64,000 bases of DNA from DSCS01 sp035391585 (GCA_964574875.1 CAZNOX010000005.1:1-64000), one strand, 5' to 3'; shown: positions 15,529-24,627, counted from the first letter of the stretch. Numbers and translations are program-made. Notes: generated by a model not told the origin, from the letters alone.

Positions 15529-16713
15529 TTAAGTATCTCCGCCGATCACGACAGCATCAAGGGGAGGAAATCCGTTGAAGTAGACAGCGCTGTAGCTTTG
15601 GGTATAAGCTCCCGTGGAGAAGATATAGACCTTGTCCCCGGGAAGTGTGGTCTCGGGGAAGCGGTATTTGTAATCCTCATAAAGGATATCCATACTGTCG
15701 CAAGTGGGGCCGGCGATGATATACTCCTCTTCAAGGCCCTCTTTTTCAATGTAGATGGGATATTTGATCGACTCATTGAGAGTCTCGATCATGCCGCCGA
15801 ACATCCCGATGTCGAGAAACATCCATTTATAGGGATTGTGTTTCGCTTTCTTCTCCGTCATGACGATCTCCGCTACGATGACACCGGCGTCTCCTGCCAG
15901 AGAGCGTCCCGGTTCCACGATGATCTCAGGCATCTTCTCTCCGAAGTCCTCACGGAGGAAACGTTCGATCTCAGAGGCGTAGATATTGGTCTCTGCGGTG
16001 GGTTCATTGTAATGAGCAGGAAACCCGCCGCCGAGATTGATCATCTGGAGCTCCACCCCGATCTCACGAGCGGAGGTGAAGAGGTAGTAGCACTGGCTGA
16101 TGGCGTTATCCCACTGGCCGATATCCCTCTGCTGCGATCCCACATGAAAAGAGATCCCGTAAGGGATGACATCGAGCTTTTTCGCCTGTTTGATGAGATC
16201 GAAGACGATGTCGGGATGTGTCCCGAACTTCCGTGACAAGGGCCAGTCGGCTCCCTGCCCGTCTGTGAGGAGACGGAAGAAGACCCGCGATCCCGGAGCG
16301 TATTGAGCGATATTTTTCAAGTCGGCTTCGCAATCCGTGGCATAGAGGCGGACACCTTTTTCGTAGAAGTATCGGATGTTCTCTTTCTTTTTGATGGTAT
16401 TGCCGTAAAGCATCCGGTCCGGAGTCACTCCCAGTCGCAGGAGCTGATCCAGTTCATAGACCGAGGCCACGTCAAAATTGGATCCCAGGCTGTAAAGCAG
16501 TTTCAGGACCTCGTCATGGGGATTGGCTTTCACGGCATAATGGATCTTTGCAAAGGGAAGATGGTTCTTCAGTTCCAGAAATTTTTTCTTGATAATGTCC
16601 AGGTCGATGACCAGAAAAGGGGTCTTTCTCTCCTGGCCCATGGCTTTGATCAGGTCGAATTTCTCCGGTGCGATAAAATCGGACAAGGGAAAAGAATAGG
16701 GGTCTCGTTTCAT
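15529..16713 (-). CDS. PLP-dependent ornithine/lysine-type decarboxylase (fold type III)
   Basis: 394 residues from the ATG at 16713, which has ggagg 6 nt upstream; the ORF could start at 16731 but without such a site. It belongs to the Orn/DAP/Arg decarboxylase-2 family. The PLP lysine lies in YAVKANPH near residue 60. The glycine-rich phosphate loop is LGGGFPA, and the EPGRSLAGDA motif follows. The C-terminal GPTCDSMDI carries the active-site cysteine and aspartate. GPTCDSMD with FNGFPP fits ornithine (or ornithine/lysine) decarboxylases better than diaminopimelate decarboxylases. It would make putrescine or cadaverine. Substrate choice cannot be fixed from sequence alone. The gene has its own promoter and is monocistronic. 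Confidence 0.85.
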   Translation of the reverse strand: MKRDPYSFPLSDFIAPEKFDLIKAMGQERKTPFLVIDLDIIKKKFLELKNHLPFAKIHYAVKANPHDEVLKLLYSLGSNFDVASVYELDQLLRLGVTPDRMLYGNTIKKKENIRYFYEKGVRLYATDCEADLKNIAQYAPGSRVFFRLLTDGQGADWPLSRKFGTHPDIVFDLIKQAKKLDVIPYGISFHVGSQQRDIGQWDNAISQCYYLFTSAREIGVELQMINLGGGFPAHYNEPTAETNIYASEIERFLREDFGEKMPEIIVEPGRSLAGDAGVIVAEIVMTEKKAKHNPYKWMFLDIGMFGGMIETLNESIKYPIYIEKEGLEEEYIIAGPTCDSMDILYEDYKYRFPETTLPGDKVYIFSTGAYTQSYSAVYFNGFPPLDAVVIGGDT

Positions 16714-16765
16714 GCCATACCTCCATTTCAATGGGACGGGAACACATCAACCGCATAACTCGGTA

Positions 16766-16793
16766 TGAATACCACAGACTGCGCAAATGTCAA
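16766..16793 (-). promoter_or_regulatory. Promoter of the decarboxylase gene
   Basis: Minus strand: -35 TTGACA (16793-16788), 16-nt spacer, -10 TATTCA (16771-16766), giving a leader of about 45 nt. Confidence 0.55.
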
Positions 16794-16867
16794 TAAAAAA
16801 AGGATGATCCTCTGAAAATATTTCGGCGGCCACTGTTCCGGGGACGGGTCTGAAAAAGTCTTTTCCC

Positions 16868-16895
16868 TTGTCCTGCACCCAATTTCTGATATAGT
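16868..16895 (+). promoter_or_regulatory. Promoter abutting the start codon of the hybrid kinase
   Basis: -35 TTGTCC (16868-16873), 16-nt spacer, -10 TATAGT (16890-16895). Only six bases separate the -10 box from the ATG at 16902, so the predicted +1 falls on the start codon (leaderless mRNA). Confidence 0.5.
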
Positions 16896-16901
16896 GATAA
16901 C

Positions 16902-19553
16902 ATGGATGAAAAAGGGATCAAAGGGCACTCGTTTTCATATGAACACTTTTTTTCCCTGACTCTTGACCTTCTGTGTGTCGCAGACCGGGACGGCCGTTTT
17001 GTCCTGTTGAACCGTGAGTGGGAACGGACTCTTGGATATCCTCTGTCAGAGCTCCAGGGACGGCCCTTCATGGATTTTGTCCACGCAGAGGATATTGAAA
17101 AGACACAAAAAGCCCTGAACCGTCTCGCCGGGGGGCAAGAGGTCCTGGCTTTTGTCAACAGGTACCGCTGCCTGGACGGGACATACCGATGGCTGGAGTG
17201 GCGCTCTTTCCCCGTCGGGGAGCTGATCTATGCCGCTGCGCGGGACATCACCCGTCATATCCAGTCACGACGGGCGCTTGAGCGGTTCCAGGATGTCATG
17301 AACAACAGCCTGAACGAGATCTATATCGCCGACGCATCATCGTTCACGTTCACCTTTGTGAGCGCCGGAGCCCAGGAGAACCTGGGCTACAGCGAAAAGG
17401 AACTCTACACCATGACACCGTTCGGGATCAACAGCCCTCATCAGAAAAAAGTCCTTGAAAATCATTTTAAAGAGCTGAAGAAGGGAAAAGAGAAAAAGAT
17501 CCTTTTCACAACGGATCATTTCCGTAAAGACGGATCATCCTACCCGGCGGAAGTCCATCTGCAGTATCTTCAAAAAGATGACTCCTCTTTCTATCTGGGA
17601 ATCGTCATGGATGTGACGGAAAAACGCCGCTGGCAGAAGACGCTTGAGGAGAGTGAGGAGCGCTACAGGCGCCTTGCGGAAAATGCCGATGATATCATCT
17701 ACCGGGTGGAGATCCTTCCCGAACAGAAGTTTACTTTTGTGAACCAGGCGGTAGAGAAGATCACCGGCTATACGCCGCGGGAACACTACGACGACCCCGG
17801 CCTGGGGCTGAGGATCGTCCACCCCGAAGACCGTCACCTGGTCGAAGAGGGGTGGAAAGACAAGACGTTTTTCAACCGCCCGGTCAGGCTCCGCTGGATC
17901 ACAAAAGAGGGAAGAACTGTCTGGACGGAGCAGCATAATGTCCCCCTTTATGATGAAAAAGGCCGGCTGACCGCCATCGAGGGGATCGCCAGGGATATCA
18001 CTGAGCGGATGGAGATGGTGGACCGGCTCAATAATGAGAAAAAGCGCTTTGAAGTCACACTCTACAGTATCGGTGATGCTGTTGTGGCCACCGATATACG
18101 GGGGCAGGTCACTCTGATGAATCCCGTGGCCGAAGAGCTGCTTGAGGTTCGCCAGGAAGAGGCTCAGGGCCTTCCCCTGGACGATATCTTTTTCACAGTT
18201 GATGAAGGGGGGCGGGGCCCCCTTGAAAGCCCGGTGTACAGGATTCTCAATAAGAGAGAAAAAAGTGTGACGTTCCCCTCCTGTCTTCTCATCGGAAAAG
18301 AGAGCAAAGAGACCCTGATCGAGGCTTCGGCTTTCCCCATTGCCGTGGGAGAGGAGGCCCCTTCCGGGGCTGTCCTTGTCTTTCGGGATATTTCTGAAAA
18401 ACGACGAGCCCAGGACCACCTCATCAGAACGCAACGCCTGGAATCCCTGGGCCTCCTCGCCGGGCGCATCGCCCATGATTTCAACAATCTTCTGGGGGGG
18501 CTTTTCGGCTACATCGATATCGCAAGACAGCGGATCCAGGACGGTGATGCTGAAAAGGGGGTCGCCTATCTGGATAAAGCTCAATCCGTCTACGAGCGTG
18601 TCCGTGCGCTCACAGGGCGTTTTCTCACATTTTCAAAAGGGGGGAGCCCTGTGAGAACGGCGGGAGACCTCCGGCCTGTGATCACCAAGGCCCTGGAGAT
18701 CGCATTGACAGGGACGGGAGTCTCCGTACAGAGGGAGATGGAGGAGTCCCTCTGGCCGGTGGAATTTGACGAAGGACAGATCAGCCAGGTCTTTATCAAC
18801 CTCTTTCAAAATGCTCTTCAGGCGATGAAAGAGAACGGGACGCTTCATGTCCGCGCTTCCAACCGTGAGATGGACCCGTCATCGGATCTCTCTCTGCCGT
18901 CAGGGCGCTATATCGTCGTGGACGTGGAAGATGACGGCGAGGGGATCCCGGCCCAATACCTGAAAAAAGTCTTTGACCCCTTCTTTACCACGCGGAAAAC
19001 CGGCAGCGGGCTGGGCCTGACCACAAGTGACTCGATCATCAACCGGCACGGAGGGGCCATCAGGGTCCGCTCTGTCCTGGGTGAGGGCAGTCTTTTTACC
19101 GTCTTTCTGCCGGCTTCTGAAAAGGCATCACTCCGTTCTCCCCAGGGGGAAGAGCAGCGCTTCCGCGGGGAGGGCCGGGCTCTGGTCCTGGATGACGAGC
19201 CGTCCATCCGGGAGGTGACCGGGGAGATGCTTCAGAGCATGGGATTCACCGTAGATGAGGCCGAGGAGGGGGGTCAGGCCCTGGAGATGATCATTTCAGC
19301 TGCGAAGGCCTCCCTGCCCTACACTCTGATCGTTGCAGACCTGACGATCCCTGCGGGGAAAAGCGGAAAAGAGATCATCGGGGATATCCGCCACATCCAT
19401 CCGGATATCCCTGTGATCGTCTCCACGGGCTACTCAGAGGATCCCATTCTCAACAACCCCGCAGAATACGGTTTCACAGCCGGCCTGTTCAAACCCTTTA
19501 CCCTTGATGATGTGAGCGGGATATTAAGACGTATCTTCGAAAAAAGGACATAG
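16902..19553 (+). CDS. PAS-domain hybrid sensor histidine kinase with C-terminal receiver
   Basis: 883 residues, with no transmembrane segment, so it is probably cytosolic. Four PAS domains fill residues about 10-500; several end in the typical DITxR/DISEKRR motif. The HisKA domain has the phosphoacceptor H525 in RIAHDFNN. The ATPase domain shows NLFQNALQA (N box), DDGEGIP and GSGLGL. A receiver domain covers about 755-880, with the acidic pair in VLDDEPS, phosphoacceptor D813 in IVADLTIP and the lysine in FKPF. All residues for autophosphorylation and internal phosphotransfer are there. The signal is unknown, though PAS domains in anaerobes often sense redox or small ligands. No ribosome site precedes the ATG. 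The gene converges on hydE with a single base between stop codons. Confidence 0.93.
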   Translation: MDEKGIKGHSFSYEHFFSLTLDLLCVADRDGRFVLLNREWERTLGYPLSELQGRPFMDFVHAEDIEKTQKALNRLAGGQEVLAFVNRYRCLDGTYRWLEWRSFPVGELIYAAARDITRHIQSRRALERFQDVMNNSLNEIYIADASSFTFTFVSAGAQENLGYSEKELYTMTPFGINSPHQKKVLENHFKELKKGKEKKILFTTDHFRKDGSSYPAEVHLQYLQKDDSSFYLGIVMDVTEKRRWQKTLEESEERYRRLAENADDIIYRVEILPEQKFTFVNQAVEKITGYTPREHYDDPGLGLRIVHPEDRHLVEEGWKDKTFFNRPVRLRWITKEGRTVWTEQHNVPLYDEKGRLTAIEGIARDITERMEMVDRLNNEKKRFEVTLYSIGDAVVATDIRGQVTLMNPVAEELLEVRQEEAQGLPLDDIFFTVDEGGRGPLESPVYRILNKREKSVTFPSCLLIGKESKETLIEASAFPIAVGEEAPSGAVLVFRDISEKRRAQDHLIRTQRLESLGLLAGRIAHDFNNLLGGLFGYIDIARQRIQDGDAEKGVAYLDKAQSVYERVRALTGRFLTFSKGGSPVRTAGDLRPVITKALEIALTGTGVSVQREMEESLWPVEFDEGQISQVFINLFQNALQAMKENGTLHVRASNREMDPSSDLSLPSGRYIVVDVEDDGEGIPAQYLKKVFDPFFTTRKTGSGLGLTTSDSIINRHGGAIRVRSVLGEGSLFTVFLPASEKASLRSPQGEEQRFRGEGRALVLDDEPSIREVTGEMLQSMGFTVDEAEEGGQALEMIISAAKASLPYTLIVADLTIPAGKSGKEIIGDIRHIHPDIPVIVSTGYSEDPILNNPAEYGFTAGLFKPFTLDDVSGILRRIFEKRT

Positions 19554-19554
19554 G

Positions 19555-20640
19555 TCAACGCTTTTGACGTTTTTGAAAATGAAGGCTGTCTCCCCAGTCT
19601 CCGTAACAGACCGTTTCCCCCAGGGCTTCCACAGCCTGTTCCAGATTGATCCTCTGCTCCAGGGCATTTTCATCCAGTCCGGGTTTATGATCATAGAGCT
19701 GATACCCTCTGCGGTAGGCCAGGTCGGTGACGTTGGGCATGATGATATTCGCTCCTGCACGGAGCCCCAGCTCCCGCCCAGCCGGGGAGAGGGCCTGAAG
19801 AGCTGTGGTGGCGGCAATATTGACATCTTTTAACACAATGCGGACCAGGGCGATCATCTTCAGCCCCAGTGTGAGCTGTCTCACCGGATCGAAGGAGAAA
19901 GCCTGCCCCAGAGGAGTCTCTTCATGGGGGATGTAGGGGCCCATTCCCACCATATCCACGTCGGTCTCCTTGAGGAAGAGGATGTCCCCTGCCATGTCAT
20001 CCAGAGTCTGGCCGGGGGCTCCGATGAGAAAACCGGTCCCCACCTGGTATCCGCTGCGGCGGAGAAAGCCCAGGCAGCGCCTGCGCTCTTCCCAGGAGTG
20101 GTTCCGGGGATGAAGCTCTGCATACAGGCGCGGGTTGGATGTCTCGATACGCAGGAGATAGCGGTGAGCACCGGCCTGAAACCACCGGTCGTAAGTCTCC
20201 CGGTCCTGCTCTCCCACAGAGAGGGTGATGCCGAGAGTTCCCCTGGAGAGGCTTTTGATCTCTTTGAGAAGGTATTCGATCTTCTCCGTGAACGCCGGGT
20301 CCCGGCGCTCGCCTGACTGAAGGACAAGAGAGCCGTAATGATTGTCGTAGCACCAGCGGGCTTCCCGGAGGATCTCCTCTTCAGTGAGTTCATAACGCTT
20401 CACCAGGGGATTGCTTTTGCGGATCCCGCAATAATAACAGTCTTTTGTGCAGATATTGGAAAACTCGATGATCCCCCTGAAATAGACACGGCGCCCGACT
20501 TCGGACGTCTTGACCCTGTAGGCATAGCGGGAGAGGGCTTCAAGACATGCAGGATCATCATCGGCCAGGAGTCGGCGCAGTCCCTCGCGGGTGGGCTTCA
20601 GTCTCATACTTTCCAGGATGGTGTCGTATGCTCCGGACAT
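19555..20640 (-). CDS. hydE: HydE, radical SAM hydrogenase maturase
   Basis: 361 residues from the ATG at 20640, preceded by ggagggg; upstream in-frame codons to 20799 encode an implausible hydrophobic tail and are left out. The radical SAM motif is C64-x3-C68-x2-C71 (CTKDCYYC), followed by GIRKSN. Other family features are SLVLQSGE, the LLRIETSNP strand and GAPGQTLDDMA. HydE helps build the dithiomethylamine-bearing diiron precursor of the H-cluster. Cysteines for a second surface cluster, seen in some HydE, are absent, which is common. It is away from hydG and hydA, and hydF is not in the window. PylB or BioB are the closest alternatives, but context favours HydE. Confidence 0.92.
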   Translation of the reverse strand: MSGAYDTILESMRLKPTREGLRRLLADDDPACLEALSRYAYRVKTSEVGRRVYFRGIIEFSNICTKDCYYCGIRKSNPLVKRYELTEEEILREARWCYDNHYGSLVLQSGERRDPAFTEKIEYLLKEIKSLSRGTLGITLSVGEQDRETYDRWFQAGAHRYLLRIETSNPRLYAELHPRNHSWEERRRCLGFLRRSGYQVGTGFLIGAPGQTLDDMAGDILFLKETDVDMVGMGPYIPHEETPLGQAFSFDPVRQLTLGLKMIALVRIVLKDVNIAATTALQALSPAGRELGLRAGANIIMPNVTDLAYRRGYQLYDHKPGLDENALEQRINLEQAVEALGETVCYGDWGDSLHFQKRQKR

Positions 20641-20737
20641 CTCGTTCTCCCTTCCCCTCCACCATAACGGAAGAAGAGGAAAAAGCAAGAGAATTATTAT
20701 ATGATAACTAACAATAAGGAGAGGCTGTCCTCTGAGA

Positions 20738-20766
20738 TTGACGGTGTTCCTCTTCTGTGATAGGCT
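20738..20766 (+). promoter_or_regulatory. Possible promoter of the cupin/rlmB pair
   Basis: -35 TTGACG (20738-20743), 17-nt spacer, -10 TAGGCT (20761-20766) with an upstream TGTGA. The -10 match is weak. Confidence 0.35.
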
Positions 20767-20788
20767 TTTAGAGATGAAGGAGGTTCCT

Positions 20789-21184
20789 ATGCTTGTCAAA
20801 AAGTATCAAGAGGTCCCTGAAGAAAAAGTCGGGGCTGAGGGCGCTCAAGGCGCCTGGATCCGCTGGCTCGTCTCTGATAAAGAGAAGGCTCCCTGTTTTG
20901 CCATGAGGCAGTTCCGTATTGAAAAGGGAGGATCCACCCCTTTCCACAGCCATGAATGGGAGCACGAGATGTATGTCCTTGAGGGAGAGGGTGCAGCTGT
21001 CTCACAGGAGGGGGAAAAGCCCCTTAGCCGGGGGGTCTTCATGTATATTGCTCCCGGTGAGAAACATCAGTTTGTCAACAGAGGCGAGGGAGACCTCCAT
21101 TTTCTCTGTATGATCCCCCTTCCCGGGCGGTGTCCTTCTGAACAGGAGACGCCTGCAAAGGCAAAACCGGGCCATTCATGCTGA
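20789..21184 (+). CDS. Small single-domain cupin protein
   Basis: 131 residues from the ATG at 20789 behind aaggagg; the earlier start at 20738 lies in the promoter. It is one cupin barrel. Motif 1 is PFHSHEWEHEMYVLEGEG, with the two His and one Glu metal ligands, and motif 2 is GEKHQFVNRGEGDLHFL. Such small metal cupins often bind a ligand or act as isomerases or dioxygenases, and the substrate cannot be read from sequence. The C-terminal tail ends with GHSC. Its stop overlaps the start of the rRNA methyltransferase gene by 7 bp, so the two are co-translated. Confidence 0.8.
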   Translation: MLVKKYQEVPEEKVGAEGAQGAWIRWLVSDKEKAPCFAMRQFRIEKGGSTPFHSHEWEHEMYVLEGEGAAVSQEGEKPLSRGVFMYIAPGEKHQFVNRGEGDLHFLCMIPLPGRCPSEQETPAKAKPGHSC

Positions 21185-21879
21185 TCTACGGAAAGAATAC
21201 TGTCCGGGAGGTCCTCAGGCTCTCTCCCCATCTGGTGAAAAAAGTCTTTTTTTCACCGGGGAAAGACAGCCTTATCCCCGCCGGACACAGGGCTCTTTCC
21301 GAAGAGCGGGACAGGGCCTTCTTCGAGGAGTCTCTTTCCGGCCTCCGGCATCAGGGGATCGCAGCAGAGATTGCTCCTCCCCCCATCCACGATACAGGCT
21401 ATCTGGAGGAGGTGATGAGCCCCTCCTCTCTTTTTCTTCTCCTGGACGGTATACAGGATCCCATGAATCTGGGGAGTATCCTCAGGACCGCATTCGGAAT
21501 GGGGCTCGATGCCGTGGTCCTCACAGCCGACAGGACCGTTGATGTGACCCCTGCGGTCTTTTCAGCATCATCGGGGTATGCAGGAGCTCTTCCCCTGGTT
21601 CGGATGAAAAACCCCGCAAATTCAGTCAAACAGCTGAAAAAAAAGGGATTATGGGTGGCTGCCGCCCATATGCACGGAGAGACCGAGATCGGAGACTCCT
21701 CGTTTTCACCGGCCTTTCCTTTGCTGCTGTGCATGGGCAGTGAGGGAAGCGGAGTCCGCAGGACATTCATCAGAGAAGCTGACTACTCAGTCCGGATTCC
21801 CCAGAGAGACGGTTTTGATTCTTATAATGTGAGTGTCGCCGCGGCCATCCTCCTCTGGGAGCTGAACCGCCTAAGATAA
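21178..21879 (+). CDS. rlmB: SpoU/TrmH-family rRNA 2'-O-methyltransferase (RlmB-like)
   Basis: 233 residues. The N-terminal substrate-binding domain begins IYGKNTVREVLR. The SPOUT (trefoil-knot) methyltransferase domain carries motif 1 DGIQDPMNLGSILRTA, motif 2 LLCMGSEGSGVR and motif 3 DSYNVSVAAAILL. The third motif usually reads SLNVSVA; SYN here is a mild variant. The enzyme transfers a methyl group from SAM to a ribose 2'-OH, most likely in 23S rRNA. The exact nucleotide cannot be told from family membership. The gene overlaps the upstream cupin gene and converges on the sigma-54 activator gene, with 9 bp of overlapping 3' ends. Confidence 0.87.
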   Translation: MLIYGKNTVREVLRLSPHLVKKVFFSPGKDSLIPAGHRALSEERDRAFFEESLSGLRHQGIAAEIAPPPIHDTGYLEEVMSPSSLFLLLDGIQDPMNLGSILRTAFGMGLDAVVLTADRTVDVTPAVFSASSGYAGALPLVRMKNPANSVKQLKKKGLWVAAAHMHGETEIGDSSFSPAFPLLLCMGSEGSGVRRTFIREADYSVRIPQRDGFDSYNVSVAAAILLWELNRLR

Positions 21880-23208
21880 TCCGTACTTTTCCATTTTATT
21901 ATAGAGAGTGCTTCGGGCGATGCCCAGGATCCGGGCGGCTTTTGCCCTGTTCCCTCCGGTCTTGTCCAGGGCCTGCCTGATGAGCTCCTTTTCACCGGAC
22001 TCCAGGGAGAGAGAATCCTCCCGGTGAGGAGATGAGGAGAAAGCCGAAGGCTCCGGAGTCTTCTCTCTCAACGAAACGGGAAGGGACTCCTCTGTGATGA
22101 CCCTTTTTCGAGAGAGGATGGCCATGGATTCCACCAGATTCCTCAATTCACGGACATTCCCCGGCCAGGAGTACCGGAGAAAGAAATCCCGGACTTCACG
22201 GGAAAACCCCTGGATCTCTTTTCCGTATTTTGCCGTGAACTCCTCGAGGAAAAAGTTTGAGAGGAGGATGATATCTTCCGGACGCTCGCGCAGGGGAGGA
22301 AGATGGAGGGAGATAACGTTGAGGCGGTAATAGAGGTCCTCTCGGAACAGGCCCCGTTCCATGAGTTCTTCAAGGGGCTGATGCGTAGCCGAGACCACCC
22401 GGACATCAGCTCTTTTCTTCTCGTGACTCCCGAGACGCTCCACCTCCTTTTCCTGGAGGACCCTGAGGACCTTGGCCTGCAGGGGAAGCGCCATATCTCC
22501 GATCTCATCAAGAAGCAAGGTGCCTTGATGGGCATATTCGAATTTCCCCGGTTTGCTTTCTAAGGCCCCTGTAAAAGCCCCTTTCTCATATCCGAAAAGT
22601 TCCGATTCAAGAAGAGATTCAGGAAGGGCTGCACAGTTGATGGTGACAAGTTTTTCGCTGCTCCGGAGACTCAGGCGGTGGATAAGCCGGGCGATGATCT
22701 CTTTTCCCGTCCCTGTCTCTCCCCTGATGAGGATGAAGGCATCTGTAGGGGCCACTTGTCTCACCAGTTCGTAGACTGCTTCCATCCTGGGAGACGCTGT
22801 TAAAAAGGATCCGTCACGGATCAGGGGCGTTTTCTCCACTTCCGGGAGCGGAGACGGGCTTTTCCCCAGGGATATGAGAAGCTCTTCTGCGGAATACGGT
22901 TTTTTGATGATGATGCGGGGAAGGGCGGAGATGAACGGGGTCAGGGAATCAGCCGACAAGGGAGAGAGAAGAATGGGGTCGATCTCGGGGTAGTGTTCCC
23001 GGCACCATTGAAGAGTCTGATCAAGACGGCTGATGTCAAAATTGAGATCGATAATGACCTGAGTGACATCCCTTGGAAGATCCCCTGTGCGGGACAGGGA
23101 GAGGAGGGGATGGAGGAGATAACCCTTTTCATCAAGAAGAGGCTGCAGAAACGGAAGGTCTTTTTCTGTACGGGTGATGAAAAGGATGGTCTCAGCGGTC
23201 TTTTTCAT
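21871..23208 (-). CDS. Sigma-54-dependent transcriptional activator with degenerate receiver domain
   Basis: 445 residues from the ATG at 23208, which has aggag upstream and overlaps the end of the sensor gene by 17 bp. The receiver-like domain (1-120) lacks the acidic pair: ITRTE stands where DDE is expected. D in IIDLNFD and K in IIKKPYS remain. The AAA+ domain is complete: Walker A GETGTGKE, the sigma-54 contact loop GAFTGA, Walker B TLLLDEIGDM and the arginine finger region FREDLYYRLNV. A Fis-type helix-turn-helix (GGNRAKAARILGIARSTLYNKM) ends the protein. It should remodel sigma-54 RNA polymerase at distant enhancers. It pairs with the kinase-like sensor upstream. Targets are unknown. 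Confidence 0.92.
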   Translation of the reverse strand: MKKTAETILFITRTEKDLPFLQPLLDEKGYLLHPLLSLSRTGDLPRDVTQVIIDLNFDISRLDQTLQWCREHYPEIDPILLSPLSADSLTPFISALPRIIIKKPYSAEELLISLGKSPSPLPEVEKTPLIRDGSFLTASPRMEAVYELVRQVAPTDAFILIRGETGTGKEIIARLIHRLSLRSSEKLVTINCAALPESLLESELFGYEKGAFTGALESKPGKFEYAHQGTLLLDEIGDMALPLQAKVLRVLQEKEVERLGSHEKKRADVRVVSATHQPLEELMERGLFREDLYYRLNVISLHLPPLRERPEDIILLSNFFLEEFTAKYGKEIQGFSREVRDFFLRYSWPGNVRELRNLVESMAILSRKRVITEESLPVSLREKTPEPSAFSSSPHREDSLSLESGEKELIRQALDKTGGNRAKAARILGIARSTLYNKMEKYGLS

Positions 23209-24319
23209 GAAAGGTATCTCCTGTATAGGGGAGAGAGGGCTGGTTTTCATCCCGACGGGGGAGGAGAAGAGTGAATGTGCGTCCTTCTCCGGGACGGCTT
23301 TTGATATTCAGCGATCCCAGGTGATGCGCCAGGATCCTCGCAGCCACAGAAAGGCCCATCCCCGGATGTTCCGGGTTGTCCGGGACGAAGGGATCAAAGA
23401 GAGTGTGAAGCCCCTCGCGTGAGAGAGCCGGCCCCTCGTCCTGAAAGATGATAAGATAGTCCTCTTTTTCCGGTTTTGTGGCGATTATAATGGAGCCGTT
23501 CTCAGGTGTGGCATTCAAAGCATCGTCAAGGATGTGGCCCAGGGCTTCTTCAATGCTTTCGGGGTTTCCGTAAAGGGTCTTCCCGTCGCCGGCGAGGTTC
23601 CATTGGATCCGGATATTTTTTTCTGTGAGCTGAAACTGACGGGACCGGATGATCTTGCGCAGGGCCTCTTCGGGAAAGAAGCGTCTGAAGACATAGGGAT
23701 TGGATGTAAAGGAGCGGGTGAGGTCATGAAGGGTCCTGTCGATCTTATCGATATCTTCGGAGAGGATCGTCTTCTGCTCCGGGGAGCAGGCTGAGGACTC
23801 CCTGGGCAGGAGATCCAGGAAAAGGCGAAAACGGGATAACGGGTCATTGACATGGATGTTGAAGAGGGTGACCAGCTGTCCTGTTGACCGGATGTTGTCC
23901 AGAAGAAGGCGGCGTGCATGGTAGAGGTCGGAGATATCACGGATATAGACAAAGATGACCCCCTCTGAAGGCACGGGTTCGATGATCAGATGAAGGAAGG
24001 AGTCGTGATGCTCCACGATCCGGCTTTCGGAATAAGGATGGTCCCTGTTCAGGTCAAAGGGGCGTGATCCGTCCGAGAGGATCAGGTCGGAGATGTTTTT
24101 CCGGCCGGAGTCCAGTGTGAGAAGACTCTTTCCCTTCTCATTGGCATAGAGGATATGTCCGGCTCCTGTAAGGATCAGAAGGCCTTCGTTTATCCGGCTG
24201 AGCATATGACGGAACCGTTGGGTCTCCGTTTCCATGGCCTGAAAGATCCGCCTGATGTTCTCGTCGGAGAGGGACTCGATCTTTTTATCGATGAACTGGG
24301 AGAACCTGCCCTTATCCAT
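23192..24319 (-). CDS. PAS-containing sensor histidine kinase-like protein
   Basis: 375 residues, soluble. Residues about 40-140 form a PAS domain (LLILTGAGHILYANEKG ... FVYIRDISDL). The dimerisation region reads LFNIHVNDPLSRFRL where HExNNPL is usual. A histidine is present but one position out of register, so the phosphoacceptor is uncertain. The ATPase region keeps a recognisable G2 box (HPGMGLSVAARILAHH) and a weak G1 box (DEGPALS). The N box asparagine is Asp (HILDDALNAT). It is likely the sensor for the sigma-54 activator that follows, with 17 bp overlap. Whether it phosphorylates its partner or works by binding is open. The start codon lies 7 nt behind a consensus -10 box with no ribosome site. 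Confidence 0.82.
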   Translation of the reverse strand: MDKGRFSQFIDKKIESLSDENIRRIFQAMETETQRFRHMLSRINEGLLILTGAGHILYANEKGKSLLTLDSGRKNISDLILSDGSRPFDLNRDHPYSESRIVEHHDSFLHLIIEPVPSEGVIFVYIRDISDLYHARRLLLDNIRSTGQLVTLFNIHVNDPLSRFRLFLDLLPRESSACSPEQKTILSEDIDKIDRTLHDLTRSFTSNPYVFRRFFPEEALRKIIRSRQFQLTEKNIRIQWNLAGDGKTLYGNPESIEEALGHILDDALNATPENGSIIIATKPEKEDYLIIFQDEGPALSREGLHTLFDPFVPDNPEHPGMGLSVAARILAHHLGSLNIKSRPGEGRTFTLLLPRRDENQPSLPYTGDTFHEKDR

Positions 24320-24326
24320 AACTTCT

Positions 24327-24354
24327 ATTATAAGGAGGAGCCCCGGAGTGTCAA
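24327..24354 (-). promoter_or_regulatory. Consensus promoter abutting the sensor gene start codon
   Basis: Minus strand: TTGACA (24354-24349), 16-nt spacer, TATAAT (24332-24327), both perfect hexamers. Seven bases then separate the -10 box from the ATG at 24319, so the mRNA should be leaderless or nearly so. Confidence 0.75.
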
Positions 24355-24423
24355 TTGAGAAGTCTCCTGCAGGCTGTCATGCGGCCCTGCTTCGTTTTTT
24401 TTATGTGTCTCCCATTTATCGTA

Positions 24424-24452
24424 TTGACAAAAAAAAGGGCATATGGTAATAT
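24424..24452 (+). promoter_or_regulatory. tRNA cluster promoter
   Basis: TTGACA (24424-24429), 17-nt spacer, TAATAT (24447-24452). The first tRNA begins 18 nt later. Confidence 0.7.
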
Positions 24453-24469
24453 GCTCCCGTCAAGTGAAA

Positions 24470-24542
24470 GCGGGTGTAGCTCAGTTGGTAGAGCACTACG
24501 TTGCCAACGTAGTCGTCGCCGGTTCGAGTCCGGTCACCCGCT
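24470..24542 (+). tRNA. tRNA-Gly (anticodon GCC)
   Basis: The acceptor stem GCGGGTG pairs with CACCCGC. The anticodon arm is CTACG-TTGCCAA-CGTAG and the T arm carries GGTTCGAGTCC. The discriminator is T and no CCA is encoded. Confidence 0.97.
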
Positions 24543-24553
24543 TTTTTCATTAT

Positions 24554-24625
24554 GGCAACGTAGCCAAGTGGTAAGGCAGTGGTCTGCAAAACCACTATTC
24601 ACCGGTTCGAATCCGGTCGTTGCCT
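24554..24625 (+). tRNA. tRNA-Cys (anticodon GCA)
   Basis: The acceptor stem GGCAACG pairs with CGTTGCC. The anticodon arm is GTGGT-CTGCAAA-ACCAC and the T arm contains GGTTCGAATCC. CCA is not encoded. It lies 11 nt after tRNA-Gly in one transcript. Confidence 0.97.
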
Positions 24626-24627
24626 TA

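Noticed and set aside
19555..20640. Missing second cluster cysteines in HydE as an anomaly
   Set aside because: Many functional HydE proteins lack the surface cluster, so this is not unusual.
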